Positions 7,814 through 12,562 of a stretch of DNA of 12,562 nucleotides are shown in pieces. Numbering within the stretch: position 1 is the first letter of the stretch; each line of letters starts with the position of its first letter. This stretch comes from CAZSRX01 sp964609675 [NCBI: uncultured Bacteroidota bacterium] (GTDB lineage Bacteria; CLD3; SB21), in assembly GCA_964609675.1 (NCBI GenBank), contig CAZSRX010000034.1, positions 27,702 through 40,263 on the forward strand, read 5' to 3'. The notes beneath the pieces are model-generated. The model did no database searches. It was not told where the DNA came from and saw nothing but the letters and a program-made list of their open reading frames with translations. Both the position numbers and the translations under genes were made by a program.

Positions 7814-8664
7814 AATGACACCTCAAAAAGATTAAGATTATTTTTATTGTCTTCAATGCATTTTTTTAATCTTTTTATTGATAACGATATAAACTCTTCT
7901 TCAAGCTCACAACCAATAAAAAATCTATTCAATTTAATAGCAGCTATGCCAGTAGTTGTGCTTCCAGAAAAGGGATCAAAAATTAAATCTCCTTCTTTAG
8001 TACTTGCTAAAAGTATTCTTTCAAGAAGTTGTAGTGGTTTTTGAGTTGGATGTTTCCCAAATATTTTTTCATTACCATTTGGGGCTGGGATAGTCCATAC
8101 TGTTTTCATCTGTTTACCTTTATTTATTCTTCGCATTTCTTCATAATTAAAAAAATGTTTTGAATTTTTATTTTTAGCGGCCCAAATGATTGTTTCGGTT
8201 GAATGGGTAAAATATCTACATGAAAGATTTGGTGGTGGGTTTGGTTTTTCCCAAGCAATATCGTTAAGTATTTTCATGCCAAGTTGTTGCATAGCAAACC
8301 CTACAGAATAAATTACATGATTAGTGCCTGATACCCAGATAGTACCATTGGGTTTTAGCAATTTTTGACATCTGGAAAGCCAAGAAAGATTAAATTCATG
8401 ATTCTCATTAACACCTTTAGATTTATCCCATCTGCCTTTGTCTACCTTTGTCATTTTACCAGCATGACAAGTTATACCTCCGTTAGACAAGAAATAAGGC
8501 GGATCTGCAAAAATCATATCAAAAATTCCATTAGGATGTTTCACCATCAAAATATCCATCAAATCAATGCAACTCATTTGATACAAGGATACACCTTTTT
8601 CTTCATCTTTAAAAACACAATTTTTTTGAGGAAAACTATAAACAGAAATGATATTTTTATTCAT
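7810..8664 (-). CDS. DpnA-like DNA adenine methyltransferase
   Basis: The 284-residue protein is a DNA amino-methyltransferase with the catalytic motif DPPY at 54-57, in FADPPYFLSNGGI. The SAM-binding motif FDPFSGSTTTG at 229-239 comes C-terminal to it, the order of the beta class. NLSCRYFTHSTETIIWA (146-162), GKQMKTVWT (183-191) and GKHPTQKP (203-210) closely recall M.DpnIIB (DpnA), an N6-adenine enzyme acting on GATC. Adenine methylation is therefore likely; the recognition sequence is unproven because enzymes with other targets share these motifs. The SAM motif has STTT where GSGTT is usual. I start at 8664: AAGG lies seven bases upstream of ATG. An in-frame TTG at 8694 would add ten poorly conserved residues. 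It is the first gene of the cassette, before the nuclease. Confidence 0.9.
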   Translation of the reverse strand: MNKNIISVYSFPQKNCVFKDEEKGVSLYQMSCIDLMDILMVKHPNGIFDMIFADPPYFLSNGGITCHAGKMTKVDKGRWDKSKGVNENHEFNLSWLSRCQKLLKPNGTIWVSGTNHVIYSVGFAMQQLGMKILNDIAWEKPNPPPNLSCRYFTHSTETIIWAAKNKNSKHFFNYEEMRRINKGKQMKTVWTIPAPNGNEKIFGKHPTQKPLQLLERILLASTKEGDLIFDPFSGSTTTGIAAIKLNRFFIGCELEEEFISLSIKRLKKCIEDNKNNLNLFEVSL

Positions 8665-8691
8665 TCCTAAACCTTCTTTTATATATTTGTA

Positions 8692-8720
8692 CAAAGATAT
8701 TTCAATATTATTTTCTAAAA
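8692..8720 (-). promoter_or_regulatory. Possible Bacteroidota-type promoter for the methyltransferase
   Basis: On the minus strand TATCTTTG (8699-8692) fits the Bacteroidota -7 consensus TAnnTTTG, with TTTT 17 bases upstream in the -33 position. It would give a leader of about 20 nt before the methyltransferase ribosome-binding site. An overlapping sigma70-like pair, TTGAAA and TATAAA with 16-bp spacing, would begin too close to the ribosome-binding site. AT-richness makes chance matches common. Confidence 0.35.
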
Positions 8721-8758
8721 CTTATTTCACTTAATTCTACATTAGCCAGTTTTTTGGC

Positions 8759-8882
8759 GCATAACGTTTGCGGCACGTATGCTGTGCCCGCCTATCAATA
8801 ATCAGTTTGCGTGCCTGCTGTTAGGGACACGCAAACTGCTACCCCTTGTCAAAGCGGGCATGGCATACTGCCGCTGTTGGTT
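8759..8882 (-). repeat. attC-like site C with nested hairpin
   Basis: The minus-strand ends are AACCAAC (8882-8876) and GTTATGC (8765-8759), which do not match each other. The long arms 8770-8791 and 8854-8874 pair over 21 positions with one extra base and a few mismatches. A perfect 11-bp stem, CAGTTTGCGTG (8803-8813) with CACGCAAACTG (8828-8838), sits in the tip around a 14-nt loop containing GTTAGGG. The site is more elaborate than a classical attC. Confidence 0.65.
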
Positions 8883-8920
8883 GTCTGTGCTTGCGGCATT
8901 GCCTTTGTGCGCCCCTCTTT

Positions 8921-8950
8921 AGCCAGCCAGCACGACGCTGGATGGCTTTT
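8921..8950 (+). terminator. Strong hairpin downstream of the Mrr-like gene
   Basis: AGCCAGCCAGC (8921-8931) pairs with GCTGGATGGCT (8937-8947) over 11 positions with one mismatch and a 5-nt loop, then TTTT follows on the plus strand. On the minus strand, which carries the genes, it lies just after the Mrr-like stop codon but has no T-run. It may stabilise the 3' end of the Mrr-like transcript or block antisense transcription. Confidence 0.45.
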
Positions 8951-8951
8951 G

Positions 8952-9935
8952 CTATGAAGGCCAATAGACTTTTCGTAATGGTATCAAACTCTTTGCATCC
9001 GAATCAAAATTGTCATAGTATTGTGTTATTAGACTAACTAATTTGTCTAAGTCAACTAAATTAATTGGAATATTGGATCTTTCAGCTTCATATTTGGCTT
9101 CTTTTGCAAAACCACCCGATGAAACATATAGTCCCTTGTCTCCTGACCGTAACCCTCCAACAAAGCTTCTGATTTTATCTGCGCCCATTTGACCTGTTCG
9201 ATGCTTCACCTCAACTACTATTCTGGGTTCTTCAAGACCTAACCCATCTGGCGAAGCAATAATATCTCTTCCTCTATCAGGTCCTTTGGTTGAAATACTT
9301 GTTTTATATCCCATAGATCGAAGAAGACCTGCAACTAACTCCTGCATTTCCTCCCAATCAAGCAACAGTAATTTGTCTTTAATAAATTCATGCGCTTTCT
9401 CGACAAAATCATTTTTGATTATGTCAAGGCTTTCATCAAGTTTTGGTGGTGGTGGAACATCATTATCACTATTTGTTGATTCCTTTATTAAGCCAAGAAT
9501 TTCCTTTTCTGTATCTCCTGAAAGAGAAAAAATAGTCAAAGTGGAACCAAGCGAATTCCGAGTTGATGTTGATAGGGAATCTCTGGATAACTCACCAATC
9601 CATTCAGTCTTCCGTGAGTGAAAATATTCAGATAACTTATCATCAAACACATAATCAGATTTGATTTTGCCCACTATGTATTTCCGTTCAGCAGGATTGT
9701 ACGTAATGGTAAAATCATTCACTTTGAAATCAAACCTGAATCGACTAATTTGGCCTGTCGCATTTATCAATTTTCCACCAGAATATTTGTATGTTTTGCT
9801 CAATAGATTTCTAATCTCTTCAGAATTTGATATCTTTGATAGATCACCTATTTCATTCCATCCAATTGCAATTATTCCTTTGCTTCTAAATTCTTCAAAT
9901 AGAAATCCGCCTTCACCTGCTCTGACCATCCACAT
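8952..9935 (-). CDS. Mrr-like restriction endonuclease with N-terminal accessory domain
   Basis: The 327-residue protein has two domains. The N-terminal part (1-110), beginning MWMVRAGEGG, is a domain often found fused to Mrr-like nucleases and perhaps involved in recognising modified DNA. A Pro-rich linker (161-164) leads to an Mrr catalytic domain at about 190-305: WEEMQELVAGLLRSMGY, GPDRGRDI with D224, and VEVKH with E242 and K244. That gives a complete D-ExK nuclease site. The family includes type IV enzymes that cut methylated DNA, so it could act on DNA modified by invaders; its target is unknown. I start at 9935, where AAAGGA lies six bases before ATG; an earlier in-frame ATG at 9962 falls inside a hairpin. 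The gene is the only one in its cassette. Its coexistence with the adenine methyltransferase next door implies it does not attack that mark. Confidence 0.85.
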   Translation of the reverse strand: MWMVRAGEGGFLFEEFRSKGIIAIGWNEIGDLSKISNSEEIRNLLSKTYKYSGGKLINATGQISRFRFDFKVNDFTITYNPAERKYIVGKIKSDYVFDDKLSEYFHSRKTEWIGELSRDSLSTSTRNSLGSTLTIFSLSGDTEKEILGLIKESTNSDNDVPPPPKLDESLDIIKNDFVEKAHEFIKDKLLLLDWEEMQELVAGLLRSMGYKTSISTKGPDRGRDIIASPDGLGLEEPRIVVEVKHRTGQMGADKIRSFVGGLRSGDKGLYVSSGGFAKEAKYEAERSNIPINLVDLDKLVSLITQYYDNFDSDAKSLIPLRKVYWPS

Positions 9936-9952
9936 ATTGATTCCTTTCTTCC

Positions 9953-9974
9953 CCGTTACCATGGACGGTAACGG
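9953..9974 (-). promoter_or_regulatory. Leader hairpin or operator-like dyad before the Mrr-like gene
   Basis: CCGTTACC and GGTAACGG form a perfect 8-bp dyad around a 6-nt centre. It lies five bases upstream of the AAAGGA ribosome-binding site. In RNA it would form a stable hairpin next to the ribosome-binding site; in DNA it could be an operator. It also contains the rejected upstream ATG. Confidence 0.4.
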
Positions 9975-10013
9975 TTTGTTTTGGGGCGCACTGTCTTATG
10001 CCGCAAGCATTGC

Positions 10014-10210
10014 AACCAACGTTCCGCGGGTAGACGACGTGGCGGGCGCGCGAAATCTAATAAAATATGACAATAGCTCTTTTAGCGCGACCGCTATGTG
10101 TGAAGCACCGTAAAACGTTACTAATTTATTACCTAAATCTATCATTGTTTATCAATACTTTCTAAAAACTCAATAACGGTGCTGAACGAACGCCTAACCG
10201 CCTGTTAGGC
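10014..10210 (-). repeat. attC-like site D (197 nt)
   Basis: The minus-strand ends are GCCTAAC (10210-10204) and GTTGGTT (10020-10014). A plus-strand arm ACGTTCCGCGGGTAGACGACG at its start matches sites E and F with few changes. AGCACCGT (10104-10111) pairs exactly with ACGGTGCT (10176-10183) inside. The right end carries the small palindrome GCCTAAC-CGCCT-GTTAGGC (10192-10210). About 60 AT-rich bases fill the tip. The length resembles the long attC variants of chromosomal integrons. Confidence 0.7.
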
Positions 10211-11357
10211 GCAGTCTGGCTGAGATAGGCCATGACATTCTGTAAATAACAATCCGCTTTGGCACGGACAATAATCTCTTCCAGTGAGGTGTCGTATAAA
10301 TTCAATTTTAGTAACATTGTCAAACACATTATCTGAAATGGAAGTGTTTTCGTAATAAAGTTTCCAAAGCCGCCTGATTACATTTGTTTCTTCTGGCAGA
10401 CCTGTATCAGGAATATTAATTGAACCACTTTTAACGACTAGAGTCTTTAAATCTTTTTTTAAATCGGAAGCGTTAATATAGTCTTGAAATGAGAAAACAA
10501 GAAATGGTACCAAGGTTCGGTGGAGAGAATCACCTGATACAAAACCATTACAAAAGGGTAAATAATATAAATACTGCACATCTACTGCATCTGAACTTCG
10601 TGGACCTATATAAGAACAGGAAACTGCTAACTGAAATATAGCAAGAGTTTTTACGCAAAAAAATGAATAAGGCGCAAAATTTACAAACGATTCAGGATGT
10701 TCTTTTTCCCATCTATATATTGCTTTATCTTGAAAAAATTGGTTAATATTAAAATCGGTTAAGAAAGATTTAAATAATTGAAATTGATCTAATCTAGCAA
10801 CGGATTCAGCAAAAAACACACCCAAATCTTCAAGTTTAATTTTAATTGGTGCTTGTTGTTGAATGTTTTTTCGAAAAGCCTCAAAATCAATTTTCTCATA
10901 ATTTGATCTCCAGATGCGAGCTAAATTCCAATCGTCATCGCTAAAAACACCGTCTTTCCATCTTCTTGTCATTTCTTCCAAAGTAGTTTCATTAATTACT
11001 AATCGTGTTTCATCTCCACGTTTTACATAATTAGAAAAAACATGAGGCCTACCAGCCATTTCAATTTTTTGATATCCACATATTTCAGCTATAATGAGAT
11101 CTTTGTAATATACTGACATAAAGGAATTAAAATGCATTAATTTTGAAGCAATATTCTTAACTCTTTCATCAGGCGGCTTTGATTTATCATTTTTCTCAAG
11201 ATCAGCTATTATTTCATAACACAACGTTGGCACAACGACAACATGAAAATATTTATTTAAAAAAAACACCTCACGAAAAGATAAACTTTCTATTGCTGAT
11301 TTGTCAAGAATTAATGATGGTGCCATATGGTATAACTCACAGCCAGATTGCGCCTAA
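10020..11357 (-). mobile_element. Cassette 4 (PIN-like/SEC-C protein)
   Basis: The unit holds one gene. Its private inverted repeat, 10204-10224 and 11336-11358, reads CTCA, then (CA)GCCAGAYTGCGCCTAAC outward at both ends: 20 of 21 bases match, apart from a two-base insertion in the right arm. The last codons and stop of the gene lie in the left arm. About 30 nt separate the right heptamer from the start codon, leaving almost no room for a private promoter. Confidence 0.7.
10205..11326 (-). CDS. PIN-like protein with C-terminal SEC-C motif
   Basis: The 373-residue protein starts LILDKSAIESLS and continues VVVPTLCYEIIADLEK (31-45). This pattern of an early Asp (D8) and a later Glu (E38, with D42) fits a PIN-like ribonuclease fold. 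Further acidic residues at 249 (SDAVDVQYLYYLPFCNGF) and 265 (VSGDSLHR) could complete the site. The C-terminus has a SEC-C-type metal-binding motif, CPCQSG with a later CHG (C353, C355, C364, H365), as in SecA tails and many accessory proteins. RNA or DNA cleavage is inferred, not shown, and no partner antitoxin is present. The stop TAA lies inside the GCCTAAC end of site D, so the last codons TGC GCC TAA are attC sequence. Only a weak GAG precedes the ATG. Confidence 0.65.
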   Translation of the reverse strand: MAPSLILDKSAIESLSFREVFFLNKYFHVVVVPTLCYEIIADLEKNDKSKPPDERVKNIASKLMHFNSFMSVYYKDLIIAEICGYQKIEMAGRPHVFSNYVKRGDETRLVINETTLEEMTRRWKDGVFSDDDWNLARIWRSNYEKIDFEAFRKNIQQQAPIKIKLEDLGVFFAESVARLDQFQLFKSFLTDFNINQFFQDKAIYRWEKEHPESFVNFAPYSFFCVKTLAIFQLAVSCSYIGPRSSDAVDVQYLYYLPFCNGFVSGDSLHRTLVPFLVFSFQDYINASDLKKDLKTLVVKSGSINIPDTGLPEETNVIRRLWKLYYENTSISDNVFDNVTKIEFIRHLTGRDYCPCQSGLLFTECHGLSQPDCA

Positions 11358-11523
11358 CGTTCCGCAGGTAGGCGACGTGACCGCCGCCATAGACTTAGAA
11401 AGGCGGCGGGCATGTGGGAGCCACGCACAACGGAAACTTTGTTAAAAGTTAATTTCAAATTTATCGTTTTTCTTTTCATAATTACTCATGTGTGGCGACC
11501 GAACGCCTAACCGCCTGTTAGGC
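11352..11523 (-). repeat. attC-like site E (172 nt)
   Basis: The minus-strand ends GCCTAAC (11523-11517) and GTTAGGC (11358-11352) are exact complements. Next to them TAGGCG pairs with CGCCTA with an extra base on one side, across an unpaired spacer, as in an attC R and L box. CCGCCGCC (11381-11388) pairs with GGCGGCGG (11402-11409) as a side hairpin. The right end repeats the small palindrome GCCTAAC-CGCCT-GTTAGGC (11505-11523), in a 25-base identity with site D. The AT-rich tip covers about 11429-11488. Confidence 0.75.
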
Positions 11524-12492
11524 GAATTGCGGTGCTTTTCAATAATAATTTTTTGGGCAGTATTACTGGTTTTCATCATATACGCGTTTTAAAATATCCT
11601 TAAAGGTATTTTTGTAACTCTCATATTCAATCGCAGTAATATTAAGTCTGTAGCATCTTAGATTTTGTTGATATTCAATATTTTCTTCGTCAAATAGCTT
11701 TTCTATTTCTTCAGATTTGTTGATATATAATTTTATATTAATTCTTTGCCGTTTAGGATGAAGTGTGAGAAAATTATTTGTGATACCGTTTTGTGATATT
11801 CCAATATAATATTTATTATATTTGGGCTCTATCTTTTTATCAATATTTTTTAAGGTATTCATAATATCATCTGCAATCTTAAGCATTTCTGGTGAAGCCT
11901 TTCGCTCCCACAATGAACGATCTGCGACTTGTTTATCATCATCCTCCTCTTCTTCGGTTCCTAAATATACTTGGTCAAGGACTTTTGTGAATAATAATGA
12001 AATATTATCCTCATATACATAGGCATTCATTTGCAAAGCTATCAATGGTATAAAACCATTAAAAAGTGAAATAACATTTAAAAATCTTGCGGTTATATCT
12101 TCTGCAATAATAACAGCGATATGTTCATATTGAGGATATCGTTTACGTTCAATATCCCAATATTCAATTGTTCTAATGATATGACTTTCATCTGTTGAAC
12201 CCAATTGAATTTCAACTTCGTATCTTTGATTTGTCTCTGAATCATATAAAAGAAGGTCTAATCTACCAGCGTGAGGCTGCCTTCTTTCAATGTCTTTCAA
12301 GATTAAATCACCAAGTCCTAAAACGGTTGGGTCATCGGCAATTACTTGTTGAACCCATTTTTCATTAAATTCAGAATGATTTTTAAGACTAATCTTTTCC
12401 TGTTTAATTAATTTCATATGATAACCTCTTTGGTTTTAATATACTGCCCAAAAAACACTTTTTGAATAAAAAAAGCACAGCATTTCGCCTAA
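11358..12492 (-). mobile_element. Cassette 5 (PD-(D/E)XK protein)
   Basis: The unit holds one gene between sites E and F. Its private inverted repeat is the longest: 11517-11563 on the left against 12441-12493 on the right. It contains ATACTGCCCAAAAAA exactly, TTGAA, then a 21-base block ending in TTCGCCTAAC with 19 matches. The left arm begins at the stop codon and the right arm ends about 25 nt before the start codon, so the repeat brackets the gene almost exactly. Confidence 0.7.
11563..12417 (-). CDS. PD-(D/E)XK nuclease-like protein (DUF91/NucS-like N-terminus)
   Basis: The 284-residue protein has an N-terminal nuclease-like domain. LGLGDLILKDIERR (33-46) leads to GRLDLLLYD (51-59) and RYEVEIQLG (65-73), giving a D54 ... 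E69-x-Q71 active site in place of the usual ExK. This matches the style of DUF91/NucS-related proteins. DESHIIRTIEYWDIERKRYP (76-95) is a strongly conserved-looking block and probably part of the same domain. An acidic patch EEEEDDD (155-161) forms a linker. The C-terminal half (about 190-284) is a separate small domain that recalls DUF5655-type domains. AGAGG lies just upstream of the ATG. The role is unknown; DNA cleavage or a solitary defence effector are possible. Gln in the last catalytic position occurs in active members of the superfamily. Confidence 0.7.
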   Translation of the reverse strand: MKLIKQEKISLKNHSEFNEKWVQQVIADDPTVLGLGDLILKDIERRQPHAGRLDLLLYDSETNQRYEVEIQLGSTDESHIIRTIEYWDIERKRYPQYEHIAVIIAEDITARFLNVISLFNGFIPLIALQMNAYVYEDNISLLFTKVLDQVYLGTEEEEDDDKQVADRSLWERKASPEMLKIADDIMNTLKNIDKKIEPKYNKYYIGISQNGITNNFLTLHPKRQRINIKLYINKSEEIEKLFDEENIEYQQNLRCYRLNITAIEYESYKNTFKDILKRVYDENQ

Positions 12493-12562
12493 CGTTCCGC
12501 GGGTAGCCGACGTGACCGCCGCCACTAAAATTCGAAAGGCGGCGGGCATGTGCGAAGTGCCT
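12487..12562 (-). repeat. attC-like site F (cut by the window end)
   Basis: It starts GCCTAAC (12487-12493) then GTTCCGCGGGTAGCCGACGT, nearly the same as site E. Its CCGCCGCC / GGCGGCGG side hairpin is kept, but the loop between differs from that of site E. The other half, which should end in a GCCTAAC-type heptamer on the minus strand, lies beyond the window, together with the next cassette. Confidence 0.7.

Larger units (their letters stand above)
7208..8764 (-). mobile_element. Cassette 2 (restriction-modification pair)
   Basis: The unit contains a methyltransferase gene and a nuclease gene. Its ends form a private inverted repeat: 7249-7272 on the left and 8741-8765 on the right share ATTAGCCAGTTTT exactly, then GCGC, one differing base, and TAAC. 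The left arm covers the end of the nuclease gene, including its stop codon. The end heptamers are GCCTAAC and GTTATGC, six of seven complementary. Confidence 0.7.
8765..10019 (-). mobile_element. Cassette 3 (Mrr-like endonuclease)
   Basis: The unit holds one gene. Its ends form a private inverted repeat: 8876-8915 on the left and 9983-10020 on the right share three exact blocks in order, GGGGCGCAC, ATGCCGCAAGCA and AACCAAC, with short unlike spacers. Its own heptamers AACCAAC and GTTGGTT are exact complements although each mismatches its partner in the sites on either side. Confidence 0.7.
5938..12562 (-). mobile_element. Integron-like gene cassette array (partial)
   Basis: Six palindromic sites bounded by RYYYAAC- and GTTRRRY-type heptamers alternate with five minus-strand gene units. 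Most sites share an arm reading AACGTTCCGCGGGTAGGCG or a close variant on the plus strand. The sites differ in length and inner sequence but keep the ends and fold-back form, as attC sites do. Gene polarity is uniform and the genes are unrelated to one another. Composition is clearly more AT-rich than the backbone to the left. Orientation is inferred from gene direction, since the sites themselves are nearly symmetric. If correct, the integrase and attI lie to the right, outside the window, and the left edge is the distal end of the array. No intI, transposase or insertion sequence is visible here. Confidence 0.75.

Noticed and set aside
8665-8694. TTG start extending the methyltransferase
   Set aside because: There is no ribosome-binding site before it, whereas AAGG is well spaced before the ATG at 8664, and the extension overlaps promoter-like sequence.
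8846-9037. Plus-strand 63-codon frame across site C and the Mrr-like gene end
   Set aside because: It covers palindromic site sequence and the antisense of a real gene, with no ribosome-binding site or recognisable motif.
9936-9962. Upstream ATG as the start of the Mrr-like gene
   Set aside because: It lies in a hairpin without a ribosome-binding site, adds nine residues not expected in the family, and a better placed AAAGGA precedes the ATG at 9935.
11517-12493. Insertion sequence with terminal inverted repeats
   Set aside because: The enclosed gene is nuclease-like, not a transposase, no target duplication is visible, and the repeat arms end in attC heptamers shared with the other cassettes.
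5938-12562. CRISPR array
   Set aside because: The repeated sites are more than 1 kb apart with genes between, differ in length and are fold-back structures; there are no regular short spacers and no cas genes.

Overview
The window holds two regions. The left part (1-5.7 kb) is ordinary chromosomal backbone of moderate GC content with clear Shine-Dalgarno sites. It carries urocanate hydratase (hutU, plus strand) with its own terminator, converging on a minus-strand operon of two membrane proteins: a DUF2339 multi-pass protein and a DUF3999 exported protein. A small zinc-ribbon membrane reading frame with no usable start follows DUF3999, one frame away from it.

The right part (about 5.9 kb to the end) is different. 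It is AT-rich, every gene is on the minus strand, and single genes or gene pairs alternate with imperfectly palindromic sites. These sites begin and end with GCCTAAC/GTTAGGC-type heptamers (RYYYAAC ... GTTRRRY), the hallmark of integron attC recombination sites. Six sites are visible (the last cut by the window end), 54 to 197 nt long, defining five complete cassettes: (1) a DUF6544-type membrane protein; (2) a restriction-modification pair, with a DpnA/M.DpnIIB-like adenine methyltransferase and a small PD-(D/E)XK nuclease; (3) an Mrr-like restriction endonuclease; (4) a PIN-like protein with a C-terminal SEC-C zinc motif; (5) a PD-(D/E)XK (DUF91/NucS-like) protein. If the array runs with its genes, the integrase and attI would lie beyond the right end; no integrase gene is in the window.

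The most interesting observation is that cassettes 2 to 5 are each flanked by their own private inverted repeat of about 21-53 nt, which runs from the heptamer into the cassette. The heptamers match within a cassette (AACCAAC with GTTGGTT in cassette 3, GCCTAAC with GTTAGGC in cassette 4) but mismatch across the site joining two neighbours. This is what is expected if each cassette moves as a circle in which its two ends form one site, and it implies a circle-form site with a longer stem than the classical attC. Four of the five cassettes encode predicted nucleases or a nuclease-methyltransferase pair, so the array looks like a defence-oriented cassette store.

The host cannot be named with confidence. 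It is a Gram-negative-type bacterium with histidine degradation. Some cassette genes and one promoter-like element (TAnnTTTG) recall Bacteroidota, whereas the backbone's strong Shine-Dalgarno use suggests a different lineage (other FCB-group or spirochaete-like bacteria that carry chromosomal integrons). No tRNA, rRNA, CRISPR array, insertion sequence or origin was seen.
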